Shown piece by piece: positions 17,599 to 25,118 of a DNA stretch of 64,000 nt. A model generated the notes under the pieces. It was given only the letters and a program-made list of their open reading frames with translations. It was not told the origin of the DNA and made no database searches. Source of the stretch: Flavobacterium sp. MC2016-06 (GTDB lineage Bacteria > Bacteroidota > Bacteroidia > Flavobacteriales > Flavobacteriaceae). The first letter of the stretch is position 1. Each line of letters begins with the position of its first letter. The DNA lies in NCBI RefSeq assembly GCF_009711165.2, contig NZ_WMID02000021.1:38533-102532 (forward strand), read 5' to 3'. The position numbers were made by a program, and so were the translations under genes.

Positions 17599-18374
17599 TG
17601 GCAGCACCCAAAAAACCAGCACCAAAAAAAACTACCGCAAGTAAACCAAAGCCAAAAACGGCTTCTAAGAAATCTAATCGTTCTTTTGGAGAAAAAGTAA
17701 AATGGTTTTTTATCAAATGTCTTTTATGGTTCTTCGGACTCTCGATTGGTTCGGTGATTCTTTTTAAATACATTCCGGTGCCGTTTACGCCGTTGATGAT
17801 AATTCGAGCAATCGAAAACAAAATGGGAGGTAAAGAAGTTTACTTTGATCACGATTGGGAACCAATTGAAAAGATTTCTATGAATCTCCAAAAAGCAGTT
17901 ATTGCCAGCGAAGATGGTACCTTTTTATCTCACAATGGTTTTGATTTTAAAGCACTTCAAAAAGCGTATAAAAGTAACGAACGCGGACGCAGAATTCGCG
18001 GCGGAAGTACTATTTCGCAGCAAACGGCTAAAAACGTATTTCTTTGGCAGGGAAAAAGTTATTTTAGAAAAGGGCTAGAAGCTTATTTTACTGTTTTAAT
18101 CGAGATAATCTGGGGCAAAGAGCGCATTATGGAAGTGTACCTAAACAGCATCGAAATGGGAGATGGCGTTTATGGCGCTTATGCGGCAACCGAACATTGG
18201 TACAGACGCGATGCATCTAGTTTGACACCAACGCAGGCTGCAGGAATTGCGGCAATATTGCCAAATCCGAGAAAATTTAAAGCTACAGGATCTTCAAGCT
18301 ACATTAATAGACGTAAAGAAAGAATTATTCGTGAAATGCGCGCCGTTGGAAAAATCAATTACAATGGGAAATAA
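17598..18374 (+). CDS. mtgA: Monofunctional peptidoglycan glycosyltransferase
   Basis: Polymerises lipid II into glycan strands on the periplasmic face of the inner membrane. I chose the ATG at 17598, which overlaps the previous stop, over an upstream in-frame Met at 17523 because residues before it are only the shifted reading of the preceding gene. The 258-residue product has a Lys/Pro/Ala-rich cytoplasmic tail, one membrane helix (about 43-61) and a GT51 domain with the catalytic glutamate in VIASEDGTFLSHNGFD and the RGGSTISQQTAKNVFLW block. No transpeptidase domain is present. It overlaps the LpxR-like gene by 11 bases. Confidence 0.95.
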   Translation: MAAPKKPAPKKTTASKPKPKTASKKSNRSFGEKVKWFFIKCLLWFFGLSIGSVILFKYIPVPFTPLMIIRAIENKMGGKEVYFDHDWEPIEKISMNLQKAVIASEDGTFLSHNGFDFKALQKAYKSNERGRRIRGGSTISQQTAKNVFLWQGKSYFRKGLEAYFTVLIEIIWGKERIMEVYLNSIEMGDGVYGAYAATEHWYRRDASSLTPTQAAGIAAILPNPRKFKATGSSSYINRRKERIIREMRAVGKINYNGK

Positions 18375-19320
18375 AAAAGCGTTTTTGGCGCTCTTATTAT
18401 TGACATCGGTTTTGATGTTCGGGCAGTCAAAAACTAAAGAAATTGGTTTTATTACCGATAATGATTTATACACTTCGTCTAAAAATGATATGTATTATAC
18501 CAATGGTTTAGAACTTTTTTATCGATTTTTATCTAAGAATGAAAACGAGAAAATCAATAAAAAAATAACCGAATTCAGAATCGGGCAATACATTTACAAT
18601 CCGAGGTTTATTAACGAAACAGCTGTAGATATAAATGACAGACCCTTTACAGGTTATCTTTTTGCCGAAGCAGGAAGAAGTTTTTTCTATAACAGCGAAT
18701 CTGTTTTAAAGACCGATTTTCAGTTGGGATTTCTTGGTCCAAATGCATTAGGAAGACAAACGCAGGAAAGTTTTCATCATCTTATAGGTTATAAAAAAGT
18801 CTTTGGCTGGGAAAATCAAATTCATAATGCATTTGCTGTTCAGGCGCATGTCATGTATTCGAAGAAATTATTTCCGAGTAAACACAATGATTTTATAGAT
18901 CTAAATTTTCAGTCGGAAGCCAATTTGGGAACTATTTTTACCGGAGTTTCTACAGGATTTTTGACTCGAATTGGTTTTAAGAAACTCCTTCCAATTTACG
19001 ATTCTAATTTACACGATGCTTCTGTGAGTAGATCAACTCAATACACCGTTCGTGAATTTTACTTTTATGCAATGCCAAGTGTCAATTATCAATTTTATGA
19101 TGCCACAATTGAGGCAAGTATGTTCAGCAATACAAGTCCTGTAACTTTCGATTTAGAACCGCTTCGTTTTAATGCTGAGTTTGGTTTAAAATACAGACAC
19201 GACAATTTCAATATGTCGTATTCATTTATATATCGAGGCAGAGAATTAAATGATCCTAATACGAATACCAATTCGGGATATTTTTATGGATCGATTCGAT
19301 TGGGTTTTTTATTGAAGTAG
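18364..19320 (+). CDS. LpxR-like lipid A deacylase family outer-membrane protein
   Basis: The 318-residue product has a signal sequence (MGNKKAFLALLLLTSVLMFGQ) and the N-terminal block DNDLYTSSKNDMYYTNGLEL, matching the N-D...D-x-YTNG signature of LpxR, an outer-membrane barrel that removes the 3'-acyloxyacyl group of lipid A. Alternating strands with aromatic ends continue to the C-terminus. I chose the ATG at 18364, which gives the signal peptide at the very N-terminus; an in-frame upstream start would bury it. It is coupled to mtgA, so the operon groups cell-envelope functions. Actual deacylase activity is inferred. Confidence 0.85.
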   Translation: MGNKKAFLALLLLTSVLMFGQSKTKEIGFITDNDLYTSSKNDMYYTNGLELFYRFLSKNENEKINKKITEFRIGQYIYNPRFINETAVDINDRPFTGYLFAEAGRSFFYNSESVLKTDFQLGFLGPNALGRQTQESFHHLIGYKKVFGWENQIHNAFAVQAHVMYSKKLFPSKHNDFIDLNFQSEANLGTIFTGVSTGFLTRIGFKKLLPIYDSNLHDASVSRSTQYTVREFYFYAMPSVNYQFYDATIEASMFSNTSPVTFDLEPLRFNAEFGLKYRHDNFNMSYSFIYRGRELNDPNTNTNSGYFYGSIRLGFLLK

Positions 19321-19434
19321 TTTACTATAAATAAAAAGTTTATAACATAAGTTACGTTTAATTGAGGAATTTAATCATGTATTTTTTGAAGGAAATTTTT
19401 TATATATTTACAAGCATAATATAAAAGTTTAAGA

Positions 19435-20184
19435 ATGAAAATACTTATTGATACAAATATATTTCTAGATTTTTATCGTTCCAATAGCGCATCGATACAT
19501 ATTTTTAGTACTCTAATTGAAAATATAGACAAATTTATTTTAACGGATCAAATAATACAAGAATTTGAAAGAAGTAGAGAAGGCGTTATAAAAAGTGTAC
19601 AGGAAAGATTTCAAATAGAATCTAAATTAGATAATTTTTCAAGTTCATATCTTCAGAACTTGCCCGAATTTAAAAAATTAGTAGATATTCAAAGACAGTA
19701 TAGTGCGCAGCAAAAGATTGTAAGTTCGAGTATTTCAGAAATTTTAAAAAACTCAGCAAAAGATCCTATTGCAAATTATTTTAAGGAATTTGTAAATGAA
19801 TCTTTAAAAAGGGATAAGGTATATTTCACTACTGATGAAATCATTAGCAAGGCTGTCAAAAGAAAAAATATTGGCAATCCTCCAACTTCAAGTAAATTTT
19901 CCTTGGGAGATGAAATTAACTGGGAAATAATTTTAGCAAATATTCATGAAGATATTATATTGGTTGGACGAGATAACACTTATATAAATAATCTCACTTT
20001 TTTGCAAAAAGATTTTCATAAACAAACAGGATATAATGTTGTAGATTTGACAGAAAGAATATCTGTAGCTTTAGAAAAGGCAGGCATTGAAATTACTGAA
20101 GCATTAATTAAGGAGGAAGATAAAGTAATTGAAGACTTAAAACATTATGATGAGTTTTGGAAATTTAAAGCTCAAGTAGAATAA
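19435..20184 (+). CDS. PIN-domain protein (DUF4935-like)
   Basis: The 249-residue protein opens MKILIDTNIFLDFYR, the first acidic block of PIN nucleases, and has FILTDQIIQEFERSR and the later acidic segment SLGDEINWEIILAN followed by EDIILVGRDNTYIN. This arrangement fits the long PIN_4/DUF4935 group more than VapC toxins, which are about 130 residues. No small antitoxin gene precedes it. The next gene, a YegP-like protein, follows after 48 bases on the same strand and may be co-transcribed. The biological role is unknown. Confidence 0.78.
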   Translation: MKILIDTNIFLDFYRSNSASIHIFSTLIENIDKFILTDQIIQEFERSREGVIKSVQERFQIESKLDNFSSSYLQNLPEFKKLVDIQRQYSAQQKIVSSSISEILKNSAKDPIANYFKEFVNESLKRDKVYFTTDEIISKAVKRKNIGNPPTSSKFSLGDEINWEIILANIHEDIILVGRDNTYINNLTFLQKDFHKQTGYNVVDLTERISVALEKAGIEITEALIKEEDKVIEDLKHYDEFWKFKAQVE

Positions 20185-20232
20185 TTATCTTTGAAGCTGA
20201 AATCTTTAATAAATATAAACTAGTTACATACA

Positions 20233-20565
20233 ATGGGTAAATTTGTTATTACAAAACGAACGAATGGTGAATTTCAATTTAATCTTAAAGCAGGCAATGG
20301 CCAAACTATTCTAACAAGTGAGGGTTATACAACCAAGGCTGCTTGTTTCAATGGAGTAGAATCTGTTAAAATGAATTCGCAAGATGATAATAGATTTGAC
20401 AGAAGAGAATCTTCAAATGGGCGACCTTATTTTAATTTGAGAGCCTCAAATGGTCAGATTATTGGATCAAGTGAAATGTACGAAACTGTATCGGCGAGAG
20501 ATAATGGAGTAGCTTCTGTTAAAGCAAATGCTCTAGATGCTATTGTTGATGATCAAACAGCTTAA
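20233..20565 (+). CDS. YegP-like protein with two DUF1508 repeats
   Basis: The 110 residues are two tandem copies of a roughly 50-residue unit: the first GKFVITKRTNGEFQFNLKAG and the second RRESSNGRPYFNLRASNGQI, each followed by a S-E-x-Y and a NGVxSVK block. This is the YegP/DUF1508 family, small soluble proteins of uncertain function. It lies 48 bases after the PIN-domain gene. A shared bidirectional terminator separates it from the convergent XRE regulator. Confidence 0.9.
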   Translation: MGKFVITKRTNGEFQFNLKAGNGQTILTSEGYTTKAACFNGVESVKMNSQDDNRFDRRESSNGRPYFNLRASNGQIIGSSEMYETVSARDNGVASVKANALDAIVDDQTA

Positions 20566-20632
20566 AATTTTTATTTTATAAAAATTTGAAATTAAAAACA
20601 ATTTTTGACAAACTAATTAAGCAGTATATATG

Positions 20633-20665
20633 AAAAAGCCACTCTATTTTTAGAATGGCTTTTTT
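20633..20665. terminator. Bidirectional terminator
   Basis: AAAAAGCCACTCT (20633-20645) pairs with AGAATGGCTTTTT (20652-20664) with one C-A mismatch. A and T tracts on both sides serve the convergent YegP-like and XRE genes. Confidence 0.85.
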
Positions 20666-20688
20666 GCTATTATATACTAATTAGAAGA

Positions 20689-21081
20689 TTATTTCTCCTT
20701 CAATAATTTTTCTAAATATTCAACCTTTTCTTTCTCAGCAAGAACTAAACGCTCGTAAAGTTCCACAACTTTATCAAGACGATTAAAATTGCAAGTACTA
20801 TTTGGACCGAAATTACTATTTGAAACAGCTTCGTTGAAAGTATTAAAATAAGTTATCATATTTTCCTCTGAAAAGCCTTTTATCGCTTCTGCTGTTACAC
20901 CAAGAGCTTTTGCTATTTCAGCAAGTTTTTCGTCGTCTATAGTTTCACTGTTTTCTATAGTCGAAATTGTTTGTTGGCTCATGCCTAAAGCTTGTGCCAA
21001 AGCTTCTTGCTTCATATCACGAAGTTCACGAATACGGCTTATTTTTCGCCCTATATGATTTGGTTTTATTGCTGTGCTCAT
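20689..21081 (-). CDS. XRE-family transcriptional regulator
   Basis: The 130-residue protein has an N-terminal helix-turn-helix (about 10-65: IRELRDMKQEALAQALGMSQQTISTIENSE) and a C-terminal helical region rich in Glu/Lys/Leu (about 100-130) that could form a coiled coil for dimerisation. Targets are unknown. A promoter -7 element lies only five bases before the start codon, which suggests a leaderless message. Confidence 0.9.
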   Translation of the reverse strand: MSTAIKPNHIGRKISRIRELRDMKQEALAQALGMSQQTISTIENSETIDDEKLAEIAKALGVTAEAIKGFSEENMITYFNTFNEAVSNSNFGPNSTCNFNRLDKVVELYERLVLAEKEKVEYLEKLLKEK

Positions 21082-21085
21082 AATT

Positions 21086-21093
21086 CAAAGGTA
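21086..21093 (-). promoter_or_regulatory. -7 element of the XRE regulator gene
   Basis: Read on the minus strand this is TACCTTTG, matching TAnnTTTG. It ends five bases before the start codon, so transcription would begin at or next to the ATG. Confidence 0.5.
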
Positions 21094-21259
21094 TTTAAAA
21101 TTCTTTTACAAAATAGTTTTTGGTAAAAAACAGGCTTGATTGATGTAAAATACAGTTTAGAGTTTGAAAAAGTAAAAATACAATTTTTCGTATAATTTTT
21201 AATTTTTTAGATTGTTTGTGTTTTTCTTTTATAATTGAGATATCTGATGCCATATTTAT

Positions 21260-21455
21260 TAAAATAAAAAAGTCGTAATCTTAGATTACGACTTTTTAGT
21301 ATTTGTTTTTATAGTAAAGTAATATTTATAATTTTCAGGGTACTAATTCAGAATATTTAAAAATGATTACTTAAGTTCAAAAAACAAATTTGTTATTTCT
21401 GAAGATTACAAATCAATGTTTGTTTCTCTTCATTATTAATTTTAGATAATTTATT
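21260..21455 (-). ncRNA. Candidate small RNA bounded by a promoter element and terminator
   Basis: A minus-strand TATATTTG (21459-21466) would start transcription near 21453; the transcript would end at the hairpin 21267-21297, whose minus-strand side is followed by a T-rich stretch. There is no clear -33 TTG. This is an inference from two short signals and has no family assignment. The hairpin could instead end read-through of the gene at 21567-22127. Confidence 0.2.
21267..21297. terminator. Strong bidirectional hairpin terminator, not adjacent to a gene end
   Basis: Perfect 14-bp stem AAAAAGTCGTAATC (21267-21280) and GATTACGACTTTTT (21284-21297) with loop TTA. The nearest minus-strand stop is 270 bases away. 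Confidence 0.8.
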
Positions 21456-21566
21456 CTACAAATATATCGAGGAATGGTTTGTTAAAAAGAGACCATAAAG
21501 GTAGATGTATAATATTATAAGACATTTCTGAGTAAAAAGTATAAAGAAAGAAGTAGGCAAATGGTG

Positions 21567-22127
21567 TTAATCTACTTCCATATCTTTAGATAAATCATCC
21601 CATTTTTTGTTTAGATATTCTTTTGCTTTATCTAATAACGCTGGATTTACATCGTCTGTAGTGCGTATTTTAGTACTTAATATCGCTTTGTTATCTTCAA
21701 AAGTTATAAAAGCATGAACATTGCTGTCTCCCCAGAAAAACGGAAAAACGACTGCAATGTTTTCGCTGCTTTCACTTAAATAATTTTCCATACTGATGAT
21801 AAAGGCAAACATAGGCAGCATTTCGATATAATTTTCACTAAAAAAAATCATTCCCCAATGCCATTCTTCGGCAGTCTCGTCGTAATCTGAAAAAGCAAGG
21901 GATTCTTTGTATTCCTGCCAGTCCTTGAGAATATCTTGATTATTGTCATTAGTATAAGAACGGAGCAATTCTATAGTCAAATCCATTTTTGAATACATTT
22001 CGCGGCTTTCCCACCAATCCAGCCAATTATTATTGAGTTCTGGTTTTTCGGGAGAAGTACTTAGAAAATTTTCTAATTGCGATTTCGTGATTTTTACTTT
22101 ACAATATAAAGAGCTTAATTCGGACAT
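21567..22127 (-). CDS. Hypothetical protein
   Basis: A 186-residue soluble protein I do not recognise. It is acidic, lacks a signal peptide or membrane helices, and is rich in Trp (NWLDWWES, EEWHWG, KKWDDL) and Glu/Asp. A central hydrophobic stretch (EMLPMFAFIISMENYL) is probably a buried helix. Its length, acidity and position among other unknown genes are compatible with an immunity or SMI1/SUKH-like protein, but no diagnostic motif is seen. An ATT triplet run lies just upstream of its start. Confidence 0.7.
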   Translation of the reverse strand: MSELSSLYCKVKITKSQLENFLSTSPEKPELNNNWLDWWESREMYSKMDLTIELLRSYTNDNNQDILKDWQEYKESLAFSDYDETAEEWHWGMIFFSENYIEMLPMFAFIISMENYLSESSENIAVVFPFFWGDSNVHAFITFEDNKAILSTKIRTTDDVNPALLDKAKEYLNKKWDDLSKDMEVD

Positions 22128-22143
22128 GATTTTGTATTGATTC

Positions 22144-22164
22144 TATTATTATTATTATTATTAT
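22144..22164. repeat. ATT microsatellite upstream of the hypothetical gene
   Basis: About seven consecutive ATT units lie within 40 bases upstream of the start codon at 22127, in the probable promoter region, where length change could alter spacing. Confidence 0.7.
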
Positions 22165-22377
22165 GATTGCACAGACCGTATGCTTGTGATTTTTTTTATA
22201 TCAGTATAATGAGGGATTTTTGTTGAAAACGAAATTCTCTGCGGTTGTTTTTTTTAAGTTGTTGTATTAATGATAGTTTATTGTGTTGAAGATAAAAGTC
22301 TTAGGGAGATTTATTGATAATTGAAATTCCCTCAGAGCCAAACGATTCATGAACAAAACCAACTAGTGATTTGATTT

Positions 22378-22731
22378 TTATTTAGAAATCGCTATTAAGA
22401 AATATATAATTGAAATGATTAAGAAAATCAATCCGATAATGAGCAATATATCATCTTCTATAGTGCTTATGTTTTTTTTAGCTAGGTAATAACGATGAAA
22501 AAGCATTCCGATTTCATAGCAAAACAGAAAAACAATCAAGGTTAGTGAACCGTATAAATTTTCTAGTCCGCCGCCGCGGCCAAATGCTCCTTCGTGGGCA
22601 AACCAGCCAATTATAATTGCAAGCGGAATAATAAACAAAGCTATTTTTATAAGAAGCGGACTTCCTTTCCAGAATAGTAAAACAATCAATATTAGAATAG
22701 GAATTAATAACCAACGCAGTAGAATTGTCAT
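22378..22731 (-). CDS. Small multi-pass membrane protein, unknown
   Basis: The 117 residues form about four hydrophobic helices (near 3-20, 28-45, 60-80 and 95-113). A glycine-rich loop GAFGRGGGLENLYG joins helices 2 and 3, and a charged loop (AKKNISTIEDD) lies before the last helix. I know no family for it. It is transcribed alone between two AT-rich gaps. Confidence 0.65.
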   Translation of the reverse strand: MTILLRWLLIPILILIVLLFWKGSPLLIKIALFIIPLAIIIGWFAHEGAFGRGGGLENLYGSLTLIVFLFCYEIGMLFHRYYLAKKNISTIEDDILLIIGLIFLIISIIYFLIAISK

Positions 22732-22995
22732 ATTTTTAGCTTTTTGTTAAACTCAAGGTTTGTGAAATATAATTTATGGCAAATATTGTAATAACAGAAG
22801 TTAATTGTTTTAGGCTGCAAAATTTGTTTTCTTTAAGAGAATTAAAAATACTAAATAAAAATAAGAGAATGTATTTGTTTTGTAATTCTTGAAAATTTTG
22901 AAATTAGTTTGAAGTTTGTACTTGAATTTAGAGTCTTAACTATTTGATAATAAGTTATGTGTTTTTAATTTTTACTTTTATTTAAAATTAAAACT

Positions 22996-23172
22996 ATGGA
23001 TGTTAATTGGATTGTAATAGGAATTGTAGCAGTTCTCGTTATTATTTTGATTGTTCTGACAATTAGAAAAAATCAAAAAGAGAAAAAGAAATTAACCGAT
23101 TTATTAAATAATGATTTCAAAAAAGAAGCAGAAGACGAAGTTGATTTTGAAGATTCGGTTGATGAAAAATAA
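22996..23172 (+). CDS. Small single-helix membrane protein
   Basis: A 58-codon frame starting at the ATG at 22996. The product opens MDVNWIVIGIVAVLVIILIV (one membrane helix), then a basic stretch RKNQKEKKK, then an acidic tail rich in Glu/Asp ending DEK. Helix, basic stop-transfer and acidic cytoplasmic tail are the expected order for a real small membrane protein. It is followed by a strong terminator. Function unknown. Confidence 0.65.
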   Translation: MDVNWIVIGIVAVLVIILIVLTIRKNQKEKKKLTDLLNNDFKKEAEDEVDFEDSVDEK

Positions 23173-23196
23173 ATAGAAATCTTTATCGAAAAAAAC

Positions 23197-23234
23197 AAAA
23201 CCCTTGTAAAAGCTATATTTACAAGGGTTTTTAT
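23197..23234. terminator. Bidirectional terminator between the small membrane protein and tRNA-Ala
   Basis: Perfect 14-bp stem AAAACCCTTGTAAA (23197-23210) and TTTACAAGGGTTTT (23218-23231) with T and A tracts on its two sides. The genes on either side converge here. Confidence 0.9.
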
Positions 23235-23243
23235 TTTGTTTTG

Positions 23244-23317
23244 TGGAGAATATCGGATTCGAACCGACCACCTCTTGCCTGCCAGGCAAGCGCTCTAGCC
23301 AAATGAGCTAATCCCCC
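23244..23317 (-). tRNA. tRNA-Ala (GGC anticodon)
   Basis: The minus strand folds into a standard cloverleaf of 74 bases. The acceptor arm GGGGGAT pairs with ATTCTCC and includes the G3-U70 wobble that marks alanine tRNAs. The anticodon stem CTTGC/GCAAG encloses the loop CTGGCAG with anticodon GGC, and the T arm contains GGTTCGAATCC. The 3' CCA is not encoded. It stands alone. Confidence 0.95.
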
Positions 23318-23421
23318 AATGTGATAACAAATAAAGTCATTTAATTTTCAAAAAACAAATTTCAAATGGCTTGCATCAAAATTATTTTCAAAACCGTAAC
23401 TTTACAAATAAATCTATTTTT

Positions 23422-24186
23422 ATGAGGCAAGATAAACAAGTTGGGTCTTTAGAAACTACTATTCAAAAAACCGTTGCAACGGTGCAATTTGGTCATCCGG
23501 CGAGTAATTCTTTTCCGCGTCATTTATTAGATCGACTTACGGCAGAACTTAATTATTTAAGCGCAAATCCCGAAGTTTCGGTAATTGTTTTGCAAAGCGA
23601 AGGAGCACAAGTTTTTTGTTCCGGTGCTTCGTTTGATGAACTTTTAGAGGTTAAAAACATCGAGCAGGGCACAGAATTTTTCTCTGGTTTTGCCAATTTG
23701 ATAAATGCCATGCGCACTTGTTCTAAAGTAATTATTGGACGTGTACAAGGTAAAACAGTTGGTGGAGGCGTTGGTATTATTGCAGCTTGCGATTATGCTT
23801 TTGGAACTCCAGAAAGTGCTGTAAAGCTTTCGGAATTGGCAATCGGAATTGGGCCGTTTGTAATTGAACCTGCAGTTTCTCGTAAAATAGGAAAGATTGC
23901 TATGTCCGAAATGACTTTGGCAGCGCACGAATGGAAAACAGCAGATTGGGCTTTACAAAAAGGACTTTTTTCGGCTGTTTATTCGGCTAAAGAATTGGAT
24001 TCTGCGGTTGCGTTTTTTGCTAAAAAGTTGAGTACTTACAATCCGGAAGCTTTGTCTGAGATGAAGAAAATTATTTGGGAAGGTACTGAAGATTGGGAAT
24101 CGCTGCTTTTGGAACGTGCTAAAATTACGGGCAGATTGGTTTTGTCTGATTTTGCTAAAAATGCTTTGATGCAGTTTAAGAAATAA
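23422..24186 (+). CDS. Enoyl-CoA hydratase/isomerase family protein
   Basis: A crotonase-fold protein of 254 residues. The oxyanion-hole blocks are visible: CSGASFDELL for the first and GRVQGKTVGGGVGIIAACDYAFG for the second, followed by SELAIGIGP. The usual catalytic glutamate of hydratases is not obvious at its expected place, so hydratase, isomerase or another crotonase activity remains open. I chose the ATG at 23422; an upstream in-frame TTG at 23371 would extend the protein over what looks like the promoter region. Confidence 0.85.
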   Translation: MRQDKQVGSLETTIQKTVATVQFGHPASNSFPRHLLDRLTAELNYLSANPEVSVIVLQSEGAQVFCSGASFDELLEVKNIEQGTEFFSGFANLINAMRTCSKVIIGRVQGKTVGGGVGIIAACDYAFGTPESAVKLSELAIGIGPFVIEPAVSRKIGKIAMSEMTLAAHEWKTADWALQKGLFSAVYSAKELDSAVAFFAKKLSTYNPEALSEMKKIIWEGTEDWESLLLERAKITGRLVLSDFAKNALMQFKK

Positions 24187-24207
24187 GATTTATGCGGTGA
24201 GATTTTT

Positions 24208-24346
24208 TTAACACATAGAAACATAGTTTTGATTGTGTTGAAAAAGGTGTTTCACTCAAAATAAATACACATAGAATACTTTGTTAAAAAGCGAGCTTTC
24301 TTATAGATTCTTGCCAAATATATTATTCGATGTTTCTATGTGTTAA
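24208..24346. repeat. Inverted-repeat intergenic element (AACACATAGAAACAT family), copy 1
   Basis: A perfect 17-base inverted repeat, TTAACACATAGAAACAT (24208-24224) and ATGTTTCTATGTGTTAA (24330-24346), encloses about 105 bases. A homologous element with the same outer arms and shared internal pieces (TTTCACT, CACATAG) lies at 59608-59758. Confidence 0.8.
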
Positions 24347-24397
24347 GAAATAATACCACACTCAATTTTTTGTATAATTATTAAAACTAAAATAAAG

Positions 24398-24574
24398 ATG
24401 TATATTATTTCATTACTGCAAAAAGTAGATGTTGCAGAAAAAATAAAAACGGCTCCAGACAGCAGTTATCAGATAGGAGTTTTGATCGGATCGTTTATTC
24501 CGTTCGTAGTTTTGATCGGAATTGCCTATTGGATGTATAACAGGGCTAAAAAAAGAGATGAAAACGGTTATTAA
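24398..24574 (+). CDS. Small single-helix membrane protein
   Basis: A 58-codon frame from the ATG at 24398. The product has a polar N-terminus (SLLQKVDVAEKIKTAPDSS), one membrane helix (about residues 27-46, GVLIGSFIPFVVLIGIAYWM) and a basic C-terminal tail RAKKRDENGY. Codon use and the helix-then-basic-tail order look genuine. It precedes the queD-like gene, which has its own promoter element overlapping this stop region. Function unknown. Confidence 0.6.
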   Translation: MYIISLLQKVDVAEKIKTAPDSSYQIGVLIGSFIPFVVLIGIAYWMYNRAKKRDENGY

Positions 24575-24578
24575 TTTG

Positions 24579-24586
24579 TAAATTTG
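24579..24586 (+). promoter_or_regulatory. -7 element for the queD-like gene
   Basis: TAAATTTG matches TAnnTTTG 19 bases before the start codon at 24606. Confidence 0.5.
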
Positions 24587-24605
24587 CAACCTAAAATTCA
24601 AATCG

Positions 24606-25058
24606 ATGAGTAATATCAGAATTACAAAACAATTTAGTTTCGAAACCGGGCATGCTTTATACGGTTACGACGGAAAATGCAAGAATGTACACGGGCACAG
24701 TTATAAATTGTCGGTAACGGTAATTGGTTCGCCAATCACGGATCGGTCAAATGTAAAATTCGGAATGGTCATTGATTTTTCAGATCTAAAGAAAATTGTA
24801 AAAGAAGAAATCGTCGATCAGTTTGATCATGCGACTGTTTTTAACGAAACTACACCGCATATTGAATTGGCAAATGAATTGAAAAACCGCGGACATCACG
24901 TAATTTTAGTAGATTATCAGCCAACAAGCGAAAATATGGTGGTTGATTTTGCCGAAAGAATCGTAGCGCGTCTGCCTGCAGGAATTTCGCTTTTTTCTCT
25001 TAAACTTCAAGAAACAGAATCATCATTTGCAGAATGGTATGCTTTTGATAATTTATAA
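24606..25058 (+). CDS. queD: 6-carboxytetrahydropterin synthase / PTPS family
   Basis: The 150 residues show the PTPS fold signature: FSFETGHALYGYDGKCKNVHGHSY with the active-site cysteine and zinc histidines, FDHATVFNE, SENMVVDFAERI and a final LQETESSFAEW. Family members make 6-carboxy-tetrahydropterin from dihydroneopterin triphosphate for queuosine or 6-pyruvoyl-tetrahydropterin. QueD is the usual role in this phylum, but no queC/E/F gene is nearby to confirm it. Confidence 0.88.
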   Translation: MSNIRITKQFSFETGHALYGYDGKCKNVHGHSYKLSVTVIGSPITDRSNVKFGMVIDFSDLKKIVKEEIVDQFDHATVFNETTPHIELANELKNRGHHVILVDYQPTSENMVVDFAERIVARLPAGISLFSLKLQETESSFAEWYAFDNL

Positions 25059-25118
25059 GAAATTCCAATTTTAAGTTCTGTAACTCATAACTTATAACTC
25101 AAAACTCATAATTTTCTA

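Larger units (their letters stand above)
21094..21566. other. Intergenic region with an orphan terminator
   Basis: About 470 bases between the XRE gene start and the end of the next minus-strand gene. It holds a strong orphan terminator hairpin (21267-21297) and a minus-strand TATATTTG element at 21459-21466. No coding frame is convincing. The two elements together could bound a short RNA of about 190 bases on the minus strand. Confidence 0.5.

Noticed and set aside
23371..23421. Upstream TTG start of the enoyl-CoA hydratase
   Set aside because: Adds 17 residues with no crotonase character and overlaps the promoter-like TAACTTTA.
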